From the NCBI GenBank assembly GCA_918026815.1, contig CAKJVC010000012.1, forward strand, positions 1,798,001-1,862,000: 64,000 bases of DNA, given 5' to 3'. Source of the stretch: Chalara sp. BL73 (lineage: Eukaryota; Ascomycota; Leotiomycetes; Helotiales). A program made the position numbers and the translations under genes. Below the pieces are notes generated by a model, which saw only the letters and a list, made by a program, of their open reading frames with translations, had not been told where the DNA came from and did no database searches. Below are positions 33,506-44,312 of this stretch, in pieces. Each line of letters opens with the position of its first letter. Within the stretch, counting starts at the first letter, position 1.

Positions 33506-35206
33506 CTACAACAACAGTGTCTGACCATAACCATCTTTCGAGTGGACATCGGCCTTGCTCTCGAGCAGCAGCTTGACGACAGTCTCGTGCCCGTTTTCAG
33601 CAGCCAACGACAACGGCGTCCGACTATAACTATCTTTCGAGTCAACATCGGCTTTGCTTTTAAGCAGCAGCTCGACGACGGCCTCGTGCCCGTTCTCAGC
33701 AGCCCACAATAACGGCGTCTGGCTATAACCATCTTTCGAGTGGACATCGGCCTTGCTTTCAAGCAGCAGCTTGACGACAGTCTCGTGCCCGTTTTCAGCA
33801 GCCCACGACAACGGCGTCCGACTATAACTATCTTTCGAGTTGACATCGGCTTTGCTTTCAAGCAGCAGCTCGACGACGGCCTCGTGCCCGTTCTCAACAG
33901 CCCACAATAACGGCGTCTGGCTATTTTCATCTTTTGAGTCGACATCGGCCTTGCTTTCAAGCAGCAGCTTGACAATGGCCTCGTGCCCGTTCTCAGCAGC
34001 CAACGACAACGGCGTCTGGCTATAACTATCTTTTGAGTCGACATTGGTCTTGCTTTCGAGCAGCAGCTTAACGACGGCCACGTGCCCGTTCTCAGCAGCC
34101 AACGACAACGGCGTCTGGCTATTTTCATCCTTTGAGTCGACATTGGTCTTGCTTTCGAGCAGCAGCTTGACAATGGCCTCGTGCCCGTTTTCAGCAGCCC
34201 ACGACAACGGCGTCCGACTATAACTATCTTTCAAGTTGACATCGGCTTTGCTTTTAAGCAGCAGCTTGACGACGGCCACGTGCCCATTTTCAGCAGCCCA
34301 CAACAACGGCGTCTGGCTATTTTCATCCTTTGAGTCGACATCGGCCTTGCTTTCGAGCAGCAGCTTGACAATGGCCTCGTGCCTGTTCTCAACAGCCAAC
34401 AACAACGGCGTCTGACCATCTCTATCCTTCGAGTGGACATCAGCCTTGCTTTCGAGCAGCAGCTTGACAACAGCCTCGTGCCCGTTTTCGGCAGCCCACG
34501 ACAACGGCGTCTGACTATTTTCATCTGTTGAGTCGACATCGGCCTTGCTTTCGAGCAGCAGTTTAACGACGGCCTCGTGCCCGTTCTCAGCAGCCAACGA
34601 CAACGGCGTCTGACTATTTTCATCTGTTGAGTCGACATCGGCCTTGCTTTTAAGCAGCAGCTTGACAATGGCCTCGTGCCCGTTTTCAGCAGCCCACGAC
34701 AACGGCGTCCGACTATAACTATCTTTCGAGTTGACATCGGCTTTGCTTTTAAGCAGCAACTTGACGACGGCCACGTGCCCGTTCTCAACAGCCCACGACA
34801 ACGGCGTCTGACTATATTTATCTTTCGAGTCGACATCTGCCTTGCTTTTAAGCAGCAGCTTGACAATAGCTTCGTGCCCGTTTTCAGCAGCCAACGACAA
34901 CGGCGTCCGACTAAATCCATGCTTCGAGTCGACATCGGCCTTGCTTTTAAGCAGCAGCTTGACAATAGCTTTGTGCCCGTTCCGAACAGCCCACGACAAC
35001 GGCGTCCGACTGTCTCCATCCTTCGAGTCGACATCGGCCTTGCTTTCGAGCAGCAGCTTGACGACAGCCTCGTGACCGTTCCCAGCAGCCCACGACAACG
35101 GCGTCCGATTATCTCCATCCTTTGAGTCGACATCGGCCTTGCTCTTGAGCAGCAGCTTGACGACCGCCTCAATCCCGAAAAATGCTGCCAAATGCAGCTC
35201 TGTCAT
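33506..35206 (-). repeat. Coding tandem array of 99-bp ankyrin units
   Basis: Units follow [30 protein letters not shown]. The first, more divergent unit begins at 35206 ([11 protein letters not shown]); sixteen very similar units follow. The variable positions are mostly the three residues before TPL (ENSQ, SYSR, GYSQ, DRDG, KYSQ). Confidence 0.95.
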
Positions 35207-38119
35207 CCTTCTGGGAACTTGCTGGCTGTAATTTGAGTGCGATGAATAGCGCTTGATAGCGAATAGCCCTTGGCTCAATGCATTAACCCTAGCTTCGCTT
35301 ATAAGAAAGCTTACAACTGCCTGGCTCAATGCCCGGTTTGAAGTCGAAGCATTACGAGCATAGTGGCCCCAGTTTCGTGCAGCGTACTCAAAAAACTGAT
35401 TTGACCGCAATCGGTCTTCGAATTCGTCGTCCGTCTGACAAAACCCGCTTTGAAAGATAGGATATGAGAGGTAGGTAATGCAGATTGTTGTGATATTAGT
35501 TTCTGCATTCGGGAACCAGCGGCTTTGCGTTCGCTCGAAGTATTCTTGTGTCGTGTAGTGGACTAAGCGGATGATATTACTTTCTTTATCGACCGTGACT
35601 AACCCATAACACACAGAAACCATATCTTCAATATGTGGCTTCCTCTTTTCATTAAATTTGAGTTTACTGGCCTCAACGGCAAGCGCGTGTTGAAGCTCTA
35701 CTGTATCTAGAGGACGCTTACTGCAGGTGATCCATGCTAGAACTTGCTTGGCGAGTTTTTTACCATCAACGTCCTGCTCTTCAATCCGCTTCATAGCGTC
35801 CTCGTATGCCTGGTTATATGCATTGGATCCTGTTGGTAGTCTTTCTAGGTCGGTTCTAATATCGTCTTCGGTTGTCTTTCCCATCAAAGAATCAAGATGA
35901 AGCTGGGCGAGTAAGAACCTGGTTAGAATTAGCGCCAATCGTTTAGTATAGAAGAAAATACTTACATCCCCTTCGTAGCCTTAACAATTTTTTTTTTGAT
36001 TTCATCTTGCAATTCCGAATTCTCCCTGAGAAACGCTCGCTTTGGCGACATATGCCCGTCTAGATATCTAGATACATCTTCATTACTGGCCAGAATTTCC
36101 CGTTCTAGGCATCCTTTAAACTTTTCAGTAACTTCAGAGATGAATCTCGACGTCGCAAAAAGGCTCACTCCACTTTTAGCTTGGAGGTTAAAAATCTCGG
36201 ATAGGAATTTAGTTCGGCAGTTATCAGATTCTTGACATTCATCAAGTGCGTCGACGATAATGAAGACCCTCGAATACATGGCAGCGACAATATAGAGAGC
36301 TCTCGAGAGTTCATTGAATAATAGTTGCGTCCTTTTATTTTTATGCTTGTTGTAGAGAGACTTTATATCGTCCGGCAAAGGTTGTCCTTGCGCTAGCTGC
36401 TTTAGTAGACTTGCGAGCAGGTCTTCTGCCTTTTGCTTATGTTGTGACCGGAAGTTACAGTAGACAAAAGCGATGCCAATGCTTAGATCGTTATGGAAAC
36501 GCGTAATAAGGTCCTCGATTACAATTGATGTGAGAAGAGTCTTGCCTGCTCCGGGAATGCCAGGACAGAACAACGTCTGTTTGACGGTCTTGAGCCATGT
36601 CTGGAACTCCGGCGAGTCTAAAAGCCATTGGCCAGTCCCCTGTTGTCGCCTCCTAATATAATCTGTCTGCTGAGGACCGTATTCAATTGGTGTAAGCCAG
36701 TCAAGGATAGCTTGATGCTCTCGGCCATGTTGTTGAGAACGGAGTCCGTTAACGACATTCGAAACTTCCTTGAGTTCCTTATCGATTCCTGACAAAACTA
36801 TAGCTCATTAGAAATGCGGAAACTTCAAATACCATTCATATATTTCTTAGGCTAATTACCACCAATAACACTTCTCCCAAGCTTCCTATGTCCAGAATCA
36901 AACGAAAGCCTACCCGCTCCCCTCACGCACTAATACGGAAAAATAAAGGAAAATTTTAGATAGTAGATTGTTCCTTACTTTTTATCATAGGCATTTGCTC
37001 GACCTCCTGCACCGGTACCACGGAGAGAAGTTCCTTGGCAAACGCGGCGGCCACAGCCGCTGCATGCTCCTGCCAGTTTTTGTTCTTGTGCGAATCAGCA
37101 TAGTCGCAGATGCCTCGGATAACGATGCACGGGAAGTTGTCCATCAATCCTGCCGCCTCCATTTCAACGCAGAGAACATTTCCGCCAAAACTCTTATTAA
37201 GTTCATCCCGAAGCTTGGCGTTCTTGATAACCTGGTTGCCGCATGCGATTAGTCCGTAATGAACACGCATCTCTCTCGGCTTTCTTTTAATGACCTTGGC
37301 CAAATTGCAAAATCGGCAGTCATTCACTTCATCATCTGCCTCAATACTGCTGTTCCGCCCTCCGTCAACTACAGTGCTTGCTGTGGGCCTTGTCACTTGC
37401 TCGGTGACGCGCTTTGTAGGAGCAATAGCCCACCAGCCAAAGAGGAATAAGGTGAATGCGAGGATTGTCTTCCAGACTATTGCAAACATGGATTGCCATT
37501 TGCTCTGGCTGCGATGGGAATAATCTGGTGCGAACAGAATGTCCTTGAGAGAATCAGATTTGATATACTTTGGCATCAGTTTTGGCCATTTCTCTTTCAA
37601 ATCGTCTAGATACTCTGGTATCTTAGATCCTTTCATCTCATGCTCGGTCTCGATTTTCGTTAATGCTGCCAGCAGCACGCGTGGGGGATTGTTTAGCGCT
37701 CCTGTTTTCTTTAAACCGCCTTCTTCCGCCTTACCCATGTCCCACTGGACTACTCCAGGAAACCGATCGACCGGTGAACTGACCACAATATCGCCAAGTC
37801 TAACCTTGGGTGGAATACCGCCACCGATGCCAACCATGAGGCCGAATTTTATAAACGGAAAAGTATCGACCATTTGTGTCGCGACAGTCGCTGCTGAATT
37901 TGTGCCGATCTTGCCTTTGGGCAGGCAGGCTATGGCAATATTATGCTTGCCGATGGACCCTAGGGTGTATATGTTGTGGTCGTTCGGTGGCTGCGGGAGA
38001 TCAGCATATCTCTGATCCAGCATGGCTATGGCTGCGGTCTGCTCTTTCGGCAAAGCGCAAACCCATCCCACAGTGTATTCGTTATGAGTTCTGGGCTCAG
38101 AAGCGTTCTGCGCAGCCAT
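33506..38119 (-). CDS. PNP_UDP-NACHT-ankyrin receptor, 1461 aa
   Basis: Three exons: 38119-36979, 36797-35966 and 35918-33506, joined in phase by introns of 181 and 47 bp. Residues 10-370 are a nucleoside-phosphorylase-like PNP_UDP domain ([46 protein letters not shown]). NACHT follows, with P-loop [10 protein letters not shown] and Walker [12 protein letters not shown], then winged-helix-like linker sequence. Last is an ankyrin array with 17 complete 33-residue units plus a cut one. An extra hydrophobic helix sits inside the PNP domain (around residues 211-234). The frame ends at TAG within an ankyrin unit and ankyrin-like sequence continues beyond it, so the native protein was longer. PNP domains are frequent N-terminal effectors in fungal NLRs; bacterial relatives cleave nucleosides or nucleotides in defence. 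ATG at 38119. Confidence 0.9.
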
Positions 38120-38187
38120 TGCGAAAGGATCAAATTGGACCTTCGAGAAGACGAATGCGGGCGGGGACGTCAATCGGCTGCGGTTGG

Positions 38188-38372
38188 TGTCATGGTTCTC
38201 ACGTGACCAGCTCGCGTGTGTTCCCTAATCGGGACTAGTAGCGCCTAGCCTAAGAGCCAGACTTAGTTTGAGAGCTTTTTCCAGAGCTCCACCTCTTCTC
38301 CTTAGTTTAGTATTTTCGTATTGAAGCGCCTACAACCCGCCCTTCCAGGCCTATAGGACCGTGTTCGTGACA
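38188..38372 (-). mobile_element. Diverged LTR related to family C
   Basis: TGTCATGG...GTGTTCGTGACA. The right half (CTCCTTAGTTTAGTATTTTCGTATTGAAG) matches family C and the fragment at 42970-43062. No target duplication. It lies 68 bp upstream of the receptor start codon and may now be part of its promoter. Confidence 0.65.
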
Positions 38373-38382
38373 CAAGGCTATG

Positions 38383-38670
38383 TGTAACAACTCAAGCTGT
38401 ACAGGGATCTCGATCCGTGGATCTAGGTAGAAGGATGCAAAGGTGTGAACAACTATCAATTGTTATAACTAAGAGAACAAACTACAGGCAGAAGAAGGGA
38501 AGGAGAGCAGTGCTTTATATACAGGATGCTGGCCAGGGGCCAGTGTAAGCGAGCCCTGTAGCGTTGGTTGCCAAGCTCTGAGGTGCCGAGCCCTGTGGTA
38601 ACAGGGGCCAAGCTCTACCGAGCTCCGCAGTGCTTGGCGCCAAGCTCGAGATAGGGCCAGGGCCGTGACA
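38383..38670 (+). mobile_element. Solo LTR, family D
   Basis: 288 bp, nearly identical to 28603-28890. No target duplication (CTATG versus TTTAG). Confidence 0.8.
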
Positions 38671-39244
38671 TTTAGCTTTGCGTACAGTTTTTCGAAGTGC
38701 TTTTTTAGCTTCTAGTATATTGTCGGCTAAGCGTCGCGTTTGCCGGTGAGCTGCAGCGGCTTTCGAGCATTCTGCTGTTCACTAAGAGTTTTCGGTGGAA
38801 TGTAAGTATGACTGTTTAGCTGATTTTTCGAGAGTTTTGTGAATTTTAGTTGTAAGATCTAACGCTAATGTGTTTAGTGCTTGTAAGGTGCTGGAGTAGG
38901 GTGGCACAAGTCAACTGCAATTGATACGAAGACTAATCTCTACCTTCTCTACTACGTCCCGAGTCCTCTACTTATACTCTCCGAACCCCTGGCGACTCCC
39001 TACGTGCCCATACATGCCAAGCCTCAGTGCCTTTACCGAGCCCCTCTCAGTGCCCCTTAGCACGTGACATCCTGGCGCCTGACAGTGCTGTAGCAGTTAG
39101 TTGCTTATTTAGCGGCTGGATTAGTTTTAGGCTTTGCTTGAGAGTGTTTAGAAACACTTCGTTGTTTAGTGTCGATAGTCGAAGTAATGTAAAAAGCTCG
39201 CAGTACCGGCAATCCCAGTGAATAGTCGAAACGAGTGTGCGGTG

Positions 39245-39418
39245 TGTCACGTCGCGTGCTCCCAAGCACACGTGATCCATATTAGGCGAGCTCCCCGAGC
39301 TCCTCGTGTATATATAGCCTGCTCTCCCCGAGCTCCCTCTTCCCTCCTTAGCTATAGATTCTCGTATAGTATCACAGCTGCCCTCTGTATCTGAAGATCC
39401 ACAGCTCGTGCCGTGACA
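39245..39418 (+). mobile_element. Solo LTR, family B, with target duplication
   Basis: 174 bp, flanked by CGGTG at 39240-39244 and 39419-39423. Confidence 0.92.
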
Positions 39419-39698
39419 CGGTGGTTTAAGCTTGTTTCAAAGTGTGTCGAAAGCTTTGTAGTTGTTCCGAGAGCGTAAAGAAAAAGTGTGGAAAAAGCTA
39501 GGTCTAGCACATTGCTTAAGTCGTGTGTAAGTTCGTCGGCGCGAGAAGTTAATATTAGATTGCGTGTATTTAGCCAGGAAACGAACGAGTTTGCCGGAGT
39601 AGTTGAGCGGTTGTATGAAAGTTGCTAAAAATAGTAGTGAAGATTAAAGTCTTCTGCTATAAAAACTAGGCGAAAGAAAAATGAATGTGAAAAAGAAG

Positions 39699-40032
39699 TG
39701 TAACAATTAGAGGGCAACAGGAGGGATTGCAATATAACAGGTAAGAACACGTGACTGCAATGTCATAGAAACAGTGATGTATTGATATCAAAAGTATGCT
39801 TGTCAGTCTAGCAGATAAACTCAAGCTTGCTTTCCTCCTGAAAGCTCTAGCTGTTCCTTATATCCTTCCAGTGGTGCTGTAGCTGTATGCCTGTGGCTGC
39901 GGTAGCTGTATGCCTGTGGCTGCTGTAGCTGTATGCCTGCTGTAGCTGTACGCCTGTGGCTGCTCAGAAGTGGAGCATGCCGATTGCTGCCGTTGAGCTC
40001 CTATCCGTCTCTAACCGGCTCTGGCTGTTACA
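39699..40032 (+). mobile_element. Solo LTR, family J, with target duplication
   Basis: 334 bp, TGTAACAATTAG...CTGGCTGTTACA, flanked by AGAAG at 39694-39698 and 40033-40037. Contains an internal minisatellite of GTAGCTGTATGCCTGTGGCT type. Confidence 0.92.
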
Positions 40033-40331
40033 AGAAGTTAGTGCACGGATAGCTTGGTTTTCTTTTATTGATTTTTCGAAGGCGTTGTAAATGTTTACGA
40101 AAAAGATTCGCTGATTTGAAGGTATAGAAAGCAACAAAAACACAAGGTTAAAAGCTCCGAAAAAGTTTTGCAGTAGTAGACAGAGTTAAGTAGCTTTTAG
40201 TCCTGCGCTTTTGCGTAAGTAAGTTATAGCCCGAAAAATAGTTATCCAAGTGTCAGTTAGAAAAAAAGCTTCGTATAAGAAGTAGCGTTTTGTTATTCGC
40301 CGTGCAAGTGTAACAAATAGAGGGCAACAGG

Positions 40332-40582
40332 TGTAACAACTCAAGCCGAACAGGGATCTCGATCCGTGGATCTAGATAGAAGGACTCAGAGGTGTGAACA
40401 ACTATCAATTGTTATAACTAAGAGAACAAGCTACAGGCAGAAGAAGGGAAGGAGGGCAGTGCTTTATATACAGGATGCTGGCCAGGGGCCAGTGTAAGCG
40501 AGCCCTGTAGTGTTGGTTGCCAAGCTCTACCGAGCTCCGCAGTGCTTGGCGTCAAGCTCGAGATAGGGCCAGGGCCGTGACA
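40332..40582 (+). mobile_element. LTR, family D, internally shorter
   Basis: TGTAACAACTCAAGCCG...GGCCGTGACA, 251 bp. Lacks the CTGAGGTGCCGAGCC section of other copies. Flanks differ (ACAGG, ATTGT). Confidence 0.8.
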
Positions 40583-40606
40583 ATTGTTAGAATAAACTTT
40601 ACGCTC

Positions 40607-41032
40607 TTTTGGCCCCTGTTACCACAGGGCTCGGCACCTCAGAGCTTGGCAACCGACGCTACAGGGCTCGCTTACACTGGCCCCTGGCCAGCCTCCTGTA
40701 TATAAAGCACTGCTCTCCTTTGTCACGATCACGATCCTATGGCCTGTAAGGGCGCTGAATAGGTGCTTCAATTACGAGAATACTAAACTAAGGAGGAAAG
40801 GTGTAGCTGTTGCTGTGGCATCCCTGATATCAAGACCATGACCACGTGACCACCATAGGCGAGCTGGTAAGCGAACCAATGGGCGTCTGGTGCGATATTG
40901 AGGAGCGTGACATCCTTCCCTTCTTCTGCCTGTAGCTTGTTCTCTTCGTTATAACAATTGATAGTTGTTCATACCTTTGCATCCTTCTACCTAGATCCAC
41001 GGATCGAGATCCCTGTGCAGCTTGAGTTGTTA
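40607..41032 (-). mobile_element. LTR, family D, truncated and split by a family C LTR
   Basis: Reverse orientation. Left part to 40720 (from TTGGCCCCTGTTACC), right part from 40913 to the TTGTTACA end at 41032. Confidence 0.8.
40721..40912 (+). mobile_element. Solo LTR, family C, nested in family D
   Basis: 192 bp, TGTCACGATCACGATCC...GAGGAGCGTGACA, flanked by TCCTT at 40716-40720 and 40913-40917. Removing it restores CTCTCCTTCCCTTC of the host LTR. Confidence 0.93.
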
Positions 41033-41818
41033 CACCGTCTTTGCGCCTCTATCGAGCACTAAAAAACTACACACTCGGCGTGCTTGCTACACTTTTATAC
41101 ATGCTTTTCCCGGTGCATCTACTGCCACGGCCCACATTCTGCAGACGCTTCCGACTGCTTTTGCCGACTTAAACCAGGCTCAACTCCTTTATTTAAAACC
41201 GAAATAGCTCGGCTGCGTTAAGCCGGCGCAGCGGCTCGACTTCAGCTAAAAGCATCTAATTGCAACCCGCTTATGCCTACGTTTATGCTTACGTCTATAC
41301 TTACGTCTATACTTACGTCTATACTTACGTCTATACTTACGCTTATGCCTACGCACACTCCCGACTTTACAAACCTGACAAGCTTTTCCAGCACTCTAGA
41401 AACACTACCAAGCCCGGCCGGCAGCCAAACCTCTACAAGCTCAGACATTACTATGCTCCAAGTAAAAGCTCCGAATGACTTCAGCGCTCTCCGAGCGTTG
41501 CGCAACTTCCAAGCTACTAACTTCTCGGCTTTTAGCCAAACCTTTTCTAATTTACGGTCTTACTGCACTCACGCTTCGCCATACACATTCCCGTACTCCC
41601 CGAAAGCAACAGCACTGGACGAAACAAGCCTAAACAAACAGCTAACTGAAAAAGATTTCAATGCCAAGTAAACACCGCCTGCGCCGCTTTTTTACAATAA
41701 TGCAAGTCAACGTAAACAAATGCTTAACAAATCACGACATTGCACTGAACTTAGCTTTCGAGAATCAAATCGACATTATTTTAATATAAAAACTATATAT
41801 TTACAAACAAGACCTTGC
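41033..41818 (+). mobile_element. 5' part of a Tad-like LINE: ORF1 remnant and start of ORF2
   Basis: The frame 41273-41671 has a tandem 12-bp repeat (ACGTCTATACTT, five units at about 41285-41345), then Ser/Thr/Phe-rich sequence typical of LINE ORF1 tails. Overlapping its end, a frame beginning near 41668 reads IMQVNVNKCLTNHDIALNLAF then IDIILI, the start of an APE-like endonuclease. The element is cut at 41818 by an LTR. Orientation is opposite to the LINE piece at 38671-40331. Confidence 0.55.
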
Positions 41819-42187
41819 TGTAACAGCCAGAGCCGGTTAGAGACGGATAGGAGCTGAAGGGCCGCAAGCGGCATGCTCCACCCCTGAGCAGCCACAGGCG
41901 TACAGCTACAGCAGCCACAGGCATACAGCTACAGAAGGCGTACAGCTACAGCAGCCATAGGCATACAGCTACAGCAGCCGCAGGCATATAGCTACAGCAG
42001 CTACAGGCATACAGCTACAACAGGCTGACAGCTACAGCACAGCTGAAAGGATATAAGGAACTGCTAAAGCTTTCAGGAGGAAAGCAAGCTTGAGTTTATC
42101 TTCTAGACGGACAAGCATACTTTTGATATCAATACATCACTATTTCTACTACATTGCAGTCACGTGTTCTACCTGTTATATTGCAAT
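41819..42187 (-). mobile_element. LTR, family J, interrupted
   Basis: TGTAACAGCCAGAGCC...TATATTGCAAT, reverse of 39699-40032, with an expanded internal minisatellite (about 41885-42040). Ends abruptly where the family H LTR begins. Confidence 0.85.
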
Positions 42188-42796
42188 TGTCAGAAATAGG
42201 GTCTATTGCACAGGGAATCAATTAGAGGATCTGCGAAGGTATCACGGTGATGGTATTACAGGCTTGTTGGAGCGTTCAGTGGTGATGATATTCTCTACAA
42301 CGCAGAGCAGTAAATGAGAGGAAGACATGCTCTAACGTACCTGATCACTTAGCTGGCCACATCATCAACCTGGCCGCTCAAAAACACACCAAAAATCACG
42401 ATTTTGGCATGCTTGTATCTCAACTATTATTTATCTGAATAGATCAAAACTTAAAGTTTAGTTTTCTGAGTATTTAAATAAGCAGCATTTTAAGTTTCAA
42501 AATGCTTAGTATTATATGGATTCAGATATAGCATTTCAGCCTAAAATAACTCCTGCATTTCCTGTTTCTAAATAACTATTAATTGTAATAGTTTCAACCT
42601 TCACTTATGTATAAGAATTACAGTTAAATCGTTAAATATAAAGTTTTATAAAGTTAAGTAAAGTAGTAGTTGATATACAAGCATGCCAAAATCGTGATTT
42701 TTGGTGTGTTTTTGAGCGGCCAGGTTGATGATGTGGCCAGCTAAGTGATCAGGTACGTTAGCTCCTTGGCCTACTTACGTAAGCCGATTCCTGACA
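42188..42796 (+). mobile_element. LTR, family H, carrying a MITE
   Basis: TGTCAGAAATAGG...CCGATTCCTGACA. Nested in the family J LTR. Contains the MITE 42335-42758; without it the LTR is 183 bp. Confidence 0.85.
42335..42758. mobile_element. Tc1/mariner-type MITE with 84-bp perfect inverted repeats
   Basis: 424 bp. Both ends read ACGTACCTGATCACTTAGCT inward and remain identical for about 84 bp. Flanked by the dinucleotide TA on both sides (42333-42334 and 42759-42760). Removing element and one TA restores GCTCTAGCTCC of the host LTR. AT-rich centre, no transposase. Confidence 0.9.
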
Positions 42797-43062
42797 TCCC
42801 TAATATAAAGACCATGACCACGTGACCACCATAGGCGAGCTAGTAAGCGAACCAATAGGCGTCTGGTGCGATAATGAGGAGCGTGACAAGAACAATCAAT
42901 CAAGGAACCATAATCACACCAGCAAGAGCGTAGTCAATAGCTACTACGCCTTTTGCTACGTGATAGGTATCCTACGGAGCCAACACTCTCCTTAGTTTAG
43001 TATTTTCGCATTGAAGCACCTACAACCCGCCCTTCCAGGCATATAGGATCGTGTTCGTGACA
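42797..43062. repeat. Two LTR fragments related to family C
   Basis: 42797-42888 is the right half of family C (AAGACCATGACCACGTGACC...GAGCGTGACA). About 42960-43062 matches the right half of the LTR at 38188-38372 and ends GTGTTCGTGACA. Confidence 0.7.
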
Positions 43063-43400
43063 CACACTTCATATAATCACATAGCGGACAATAAAGAGCC
43101 TGACGGCAACCCCAGACCTCTTCTGACTATCATTGTGTATTTCACGTTCTATCAACACCGACCTTGGGACGAAGAAAAAAAAAGGTGTGTTCGACTACTA
43201 CATGAACGTATTAATTATAGCTCTCGCACGTAGATTTGAATTTAGAATGAACAAGAACAAGTCAATCACTTGCAACGAGCATAACAGCACTGCGCTGAGA
43301 TCGCGGCGCTACGTGCCCCGTGTGTAACCGACTTAAGCAATTGCAAGTCATCAATACGAAGAAGTATCACGGAAGTGATACAAACAATTTAGTTCGGCGC
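43063..43400. repeat. Truncated LTR K and one arm of the 4037-5061 element
   Basis: 43063-43154 matches the end of family K (CTTCTGACTATCATTGTGTA...CGTTCTATCA). About 43155-43390 has the left-arm blocks GAACAAGTCAATCAC, GAGATCGCGGCGCTACGTGC and AGTCATCAATACGAAGAAGT. Confidence 0.7.
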
Positions 43401-43945
43401 CATGTGAAGGGGGGCAAACATCCGCATCAAGGAGGTTCGCTAGCAAGTTTGACTAGTCAGAGCAACGGCTCTATGAAAAGCGTCTCGCCATCTGGTATCA
43501 AGGAGGCTGATCTGATCCCGGGTTCTGCGCACTATATATAATTAAAAGGGGACATGTAGAGCCACAAATTAGAATATGCACCATGCTTTAATCATGCCTT
43601 GGCAATGGCGACAAAGGTATGCTTCCTCTTCATCCCAATCGTCAGCGGGAATCTGGTTCGTCTCCTGAATCAAGCTCTTCACTCCCAAATCCGAAGATTC
43701 GTCTTCCCCGCGTGCCCCTTCGTCCGAATACAAAGATTCGGTTTCCAGATTCAAATTCGCGCTGTCCCGCCTCGGAACATCATATCCTGAACCTGATGGA
43801 TCCTCCTCGGAAATATCTCCATAGCCCGTCGGGCCCTCCTAATTGTGCTCTCTCGGTGTGCGCATGTGGCAAGCCCGCATGAACCAAGGTAGCCGCTTGC
43901 ACCAGAGTTTTCCTGGCGGCTGTTCCTCAGGCATTCTAGGACCGT
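43401..43945. other. Intergenic, nothing recognised
   Basis: Short frames on both strands without motifs. Confidence 0.35.
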
Positions 43946-44213
43946 TGTTGAACAGGCCAGGTCTAAGGATCATACCTAGCCTATTGGGGAAGTTGTAGGT
44001 ATGCTTGCGCAAGATGCATACGTACTTTTGCCTTCGGTGATGAATCTACCTACGTATGTGATACTCACACGTGAGTATCACACCTCTATAAGTAGAGGGA
44101 TTCTCTCCTGTAGTTTAGGTTCTACAACCTTCAGCAATTGACTCGTTTACCCAATACTCTCTGAAGGATCCGTGACTTCTTCTATTTCAATAACCATGCA
44201 ATCGTCAGGTTGT
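43946..44213 (+). mobile_element. LTR, family A, old copy
   Basis: TGTTGAACAGG...TCTATTTCAATAACC; inverted relative to 2656 and 21320. Its 3' end is mutated and no target duplication is visible. It lies about 100 bp downstream of the HET gene stop. Confidence 0.75.
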
Positions 44214-44312
44214 ATTCTTCTTCTTTTTTTGATCCGCCCCAATTCCTTGTCCTAGGTATGTCATTTTTCAGATACCGACCAAGCCTAAGCACCATCTCGC
44301 CCAGACGACCTC

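Larger units (their letters stand above)
38671..40331 (-). mobile_element. Tad-like LINE endonuclease remnant, split by two LTRs
   Basis: On the minus strand the pieces 40331-40033, 39698-39424 and 39244-38671 read in order as an APE-type LINE endonuclease. The first contains TWITIFRAITYLRKSAGLKAT, VNIYNAFEKS and AIRALTS. The second contains EDFNLH, SFVSWLNTRNLILTS and NVLDLAF. The third contains STIHWDC-like sequence and the region before the reverse transcriptase. Stops and frameshifts are present and no reverse transcriptase domain is left. LTRs J1 and B2 interrupt it. Confidence 0.65.

Noticed and set aside
33442..35172. Long antisense or out-of-frame ORFs across the ankyrin array (243 and 313 codons)
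   Set aside because: Out-of-frame translations of the 99-bp unit, rich in Cys/Ser/Arg repeats; they follow the period of the real array.
36798..36978. Extra exon inside the 181-bp intron of the PNP-NACHT-ANK gene
   Set aside because: The only internal exon with GT-AG borders meets a stop in the required phase.
28598..38675. Target duplications for family D LTRs
   Set aside because: Flanking 5-mers differ at 28603, 38383, 40332 and 12954; they may be products of recombination or truncated.
39875..39965. CRISPR-like array from regularly spaced GTAGCTGTATGCC repeats (also 41885-42040 and 63780-64000)
   Set aside because: Units are contiguous minisatellites without unique spacers, in a eukaryote, inside LTRs.
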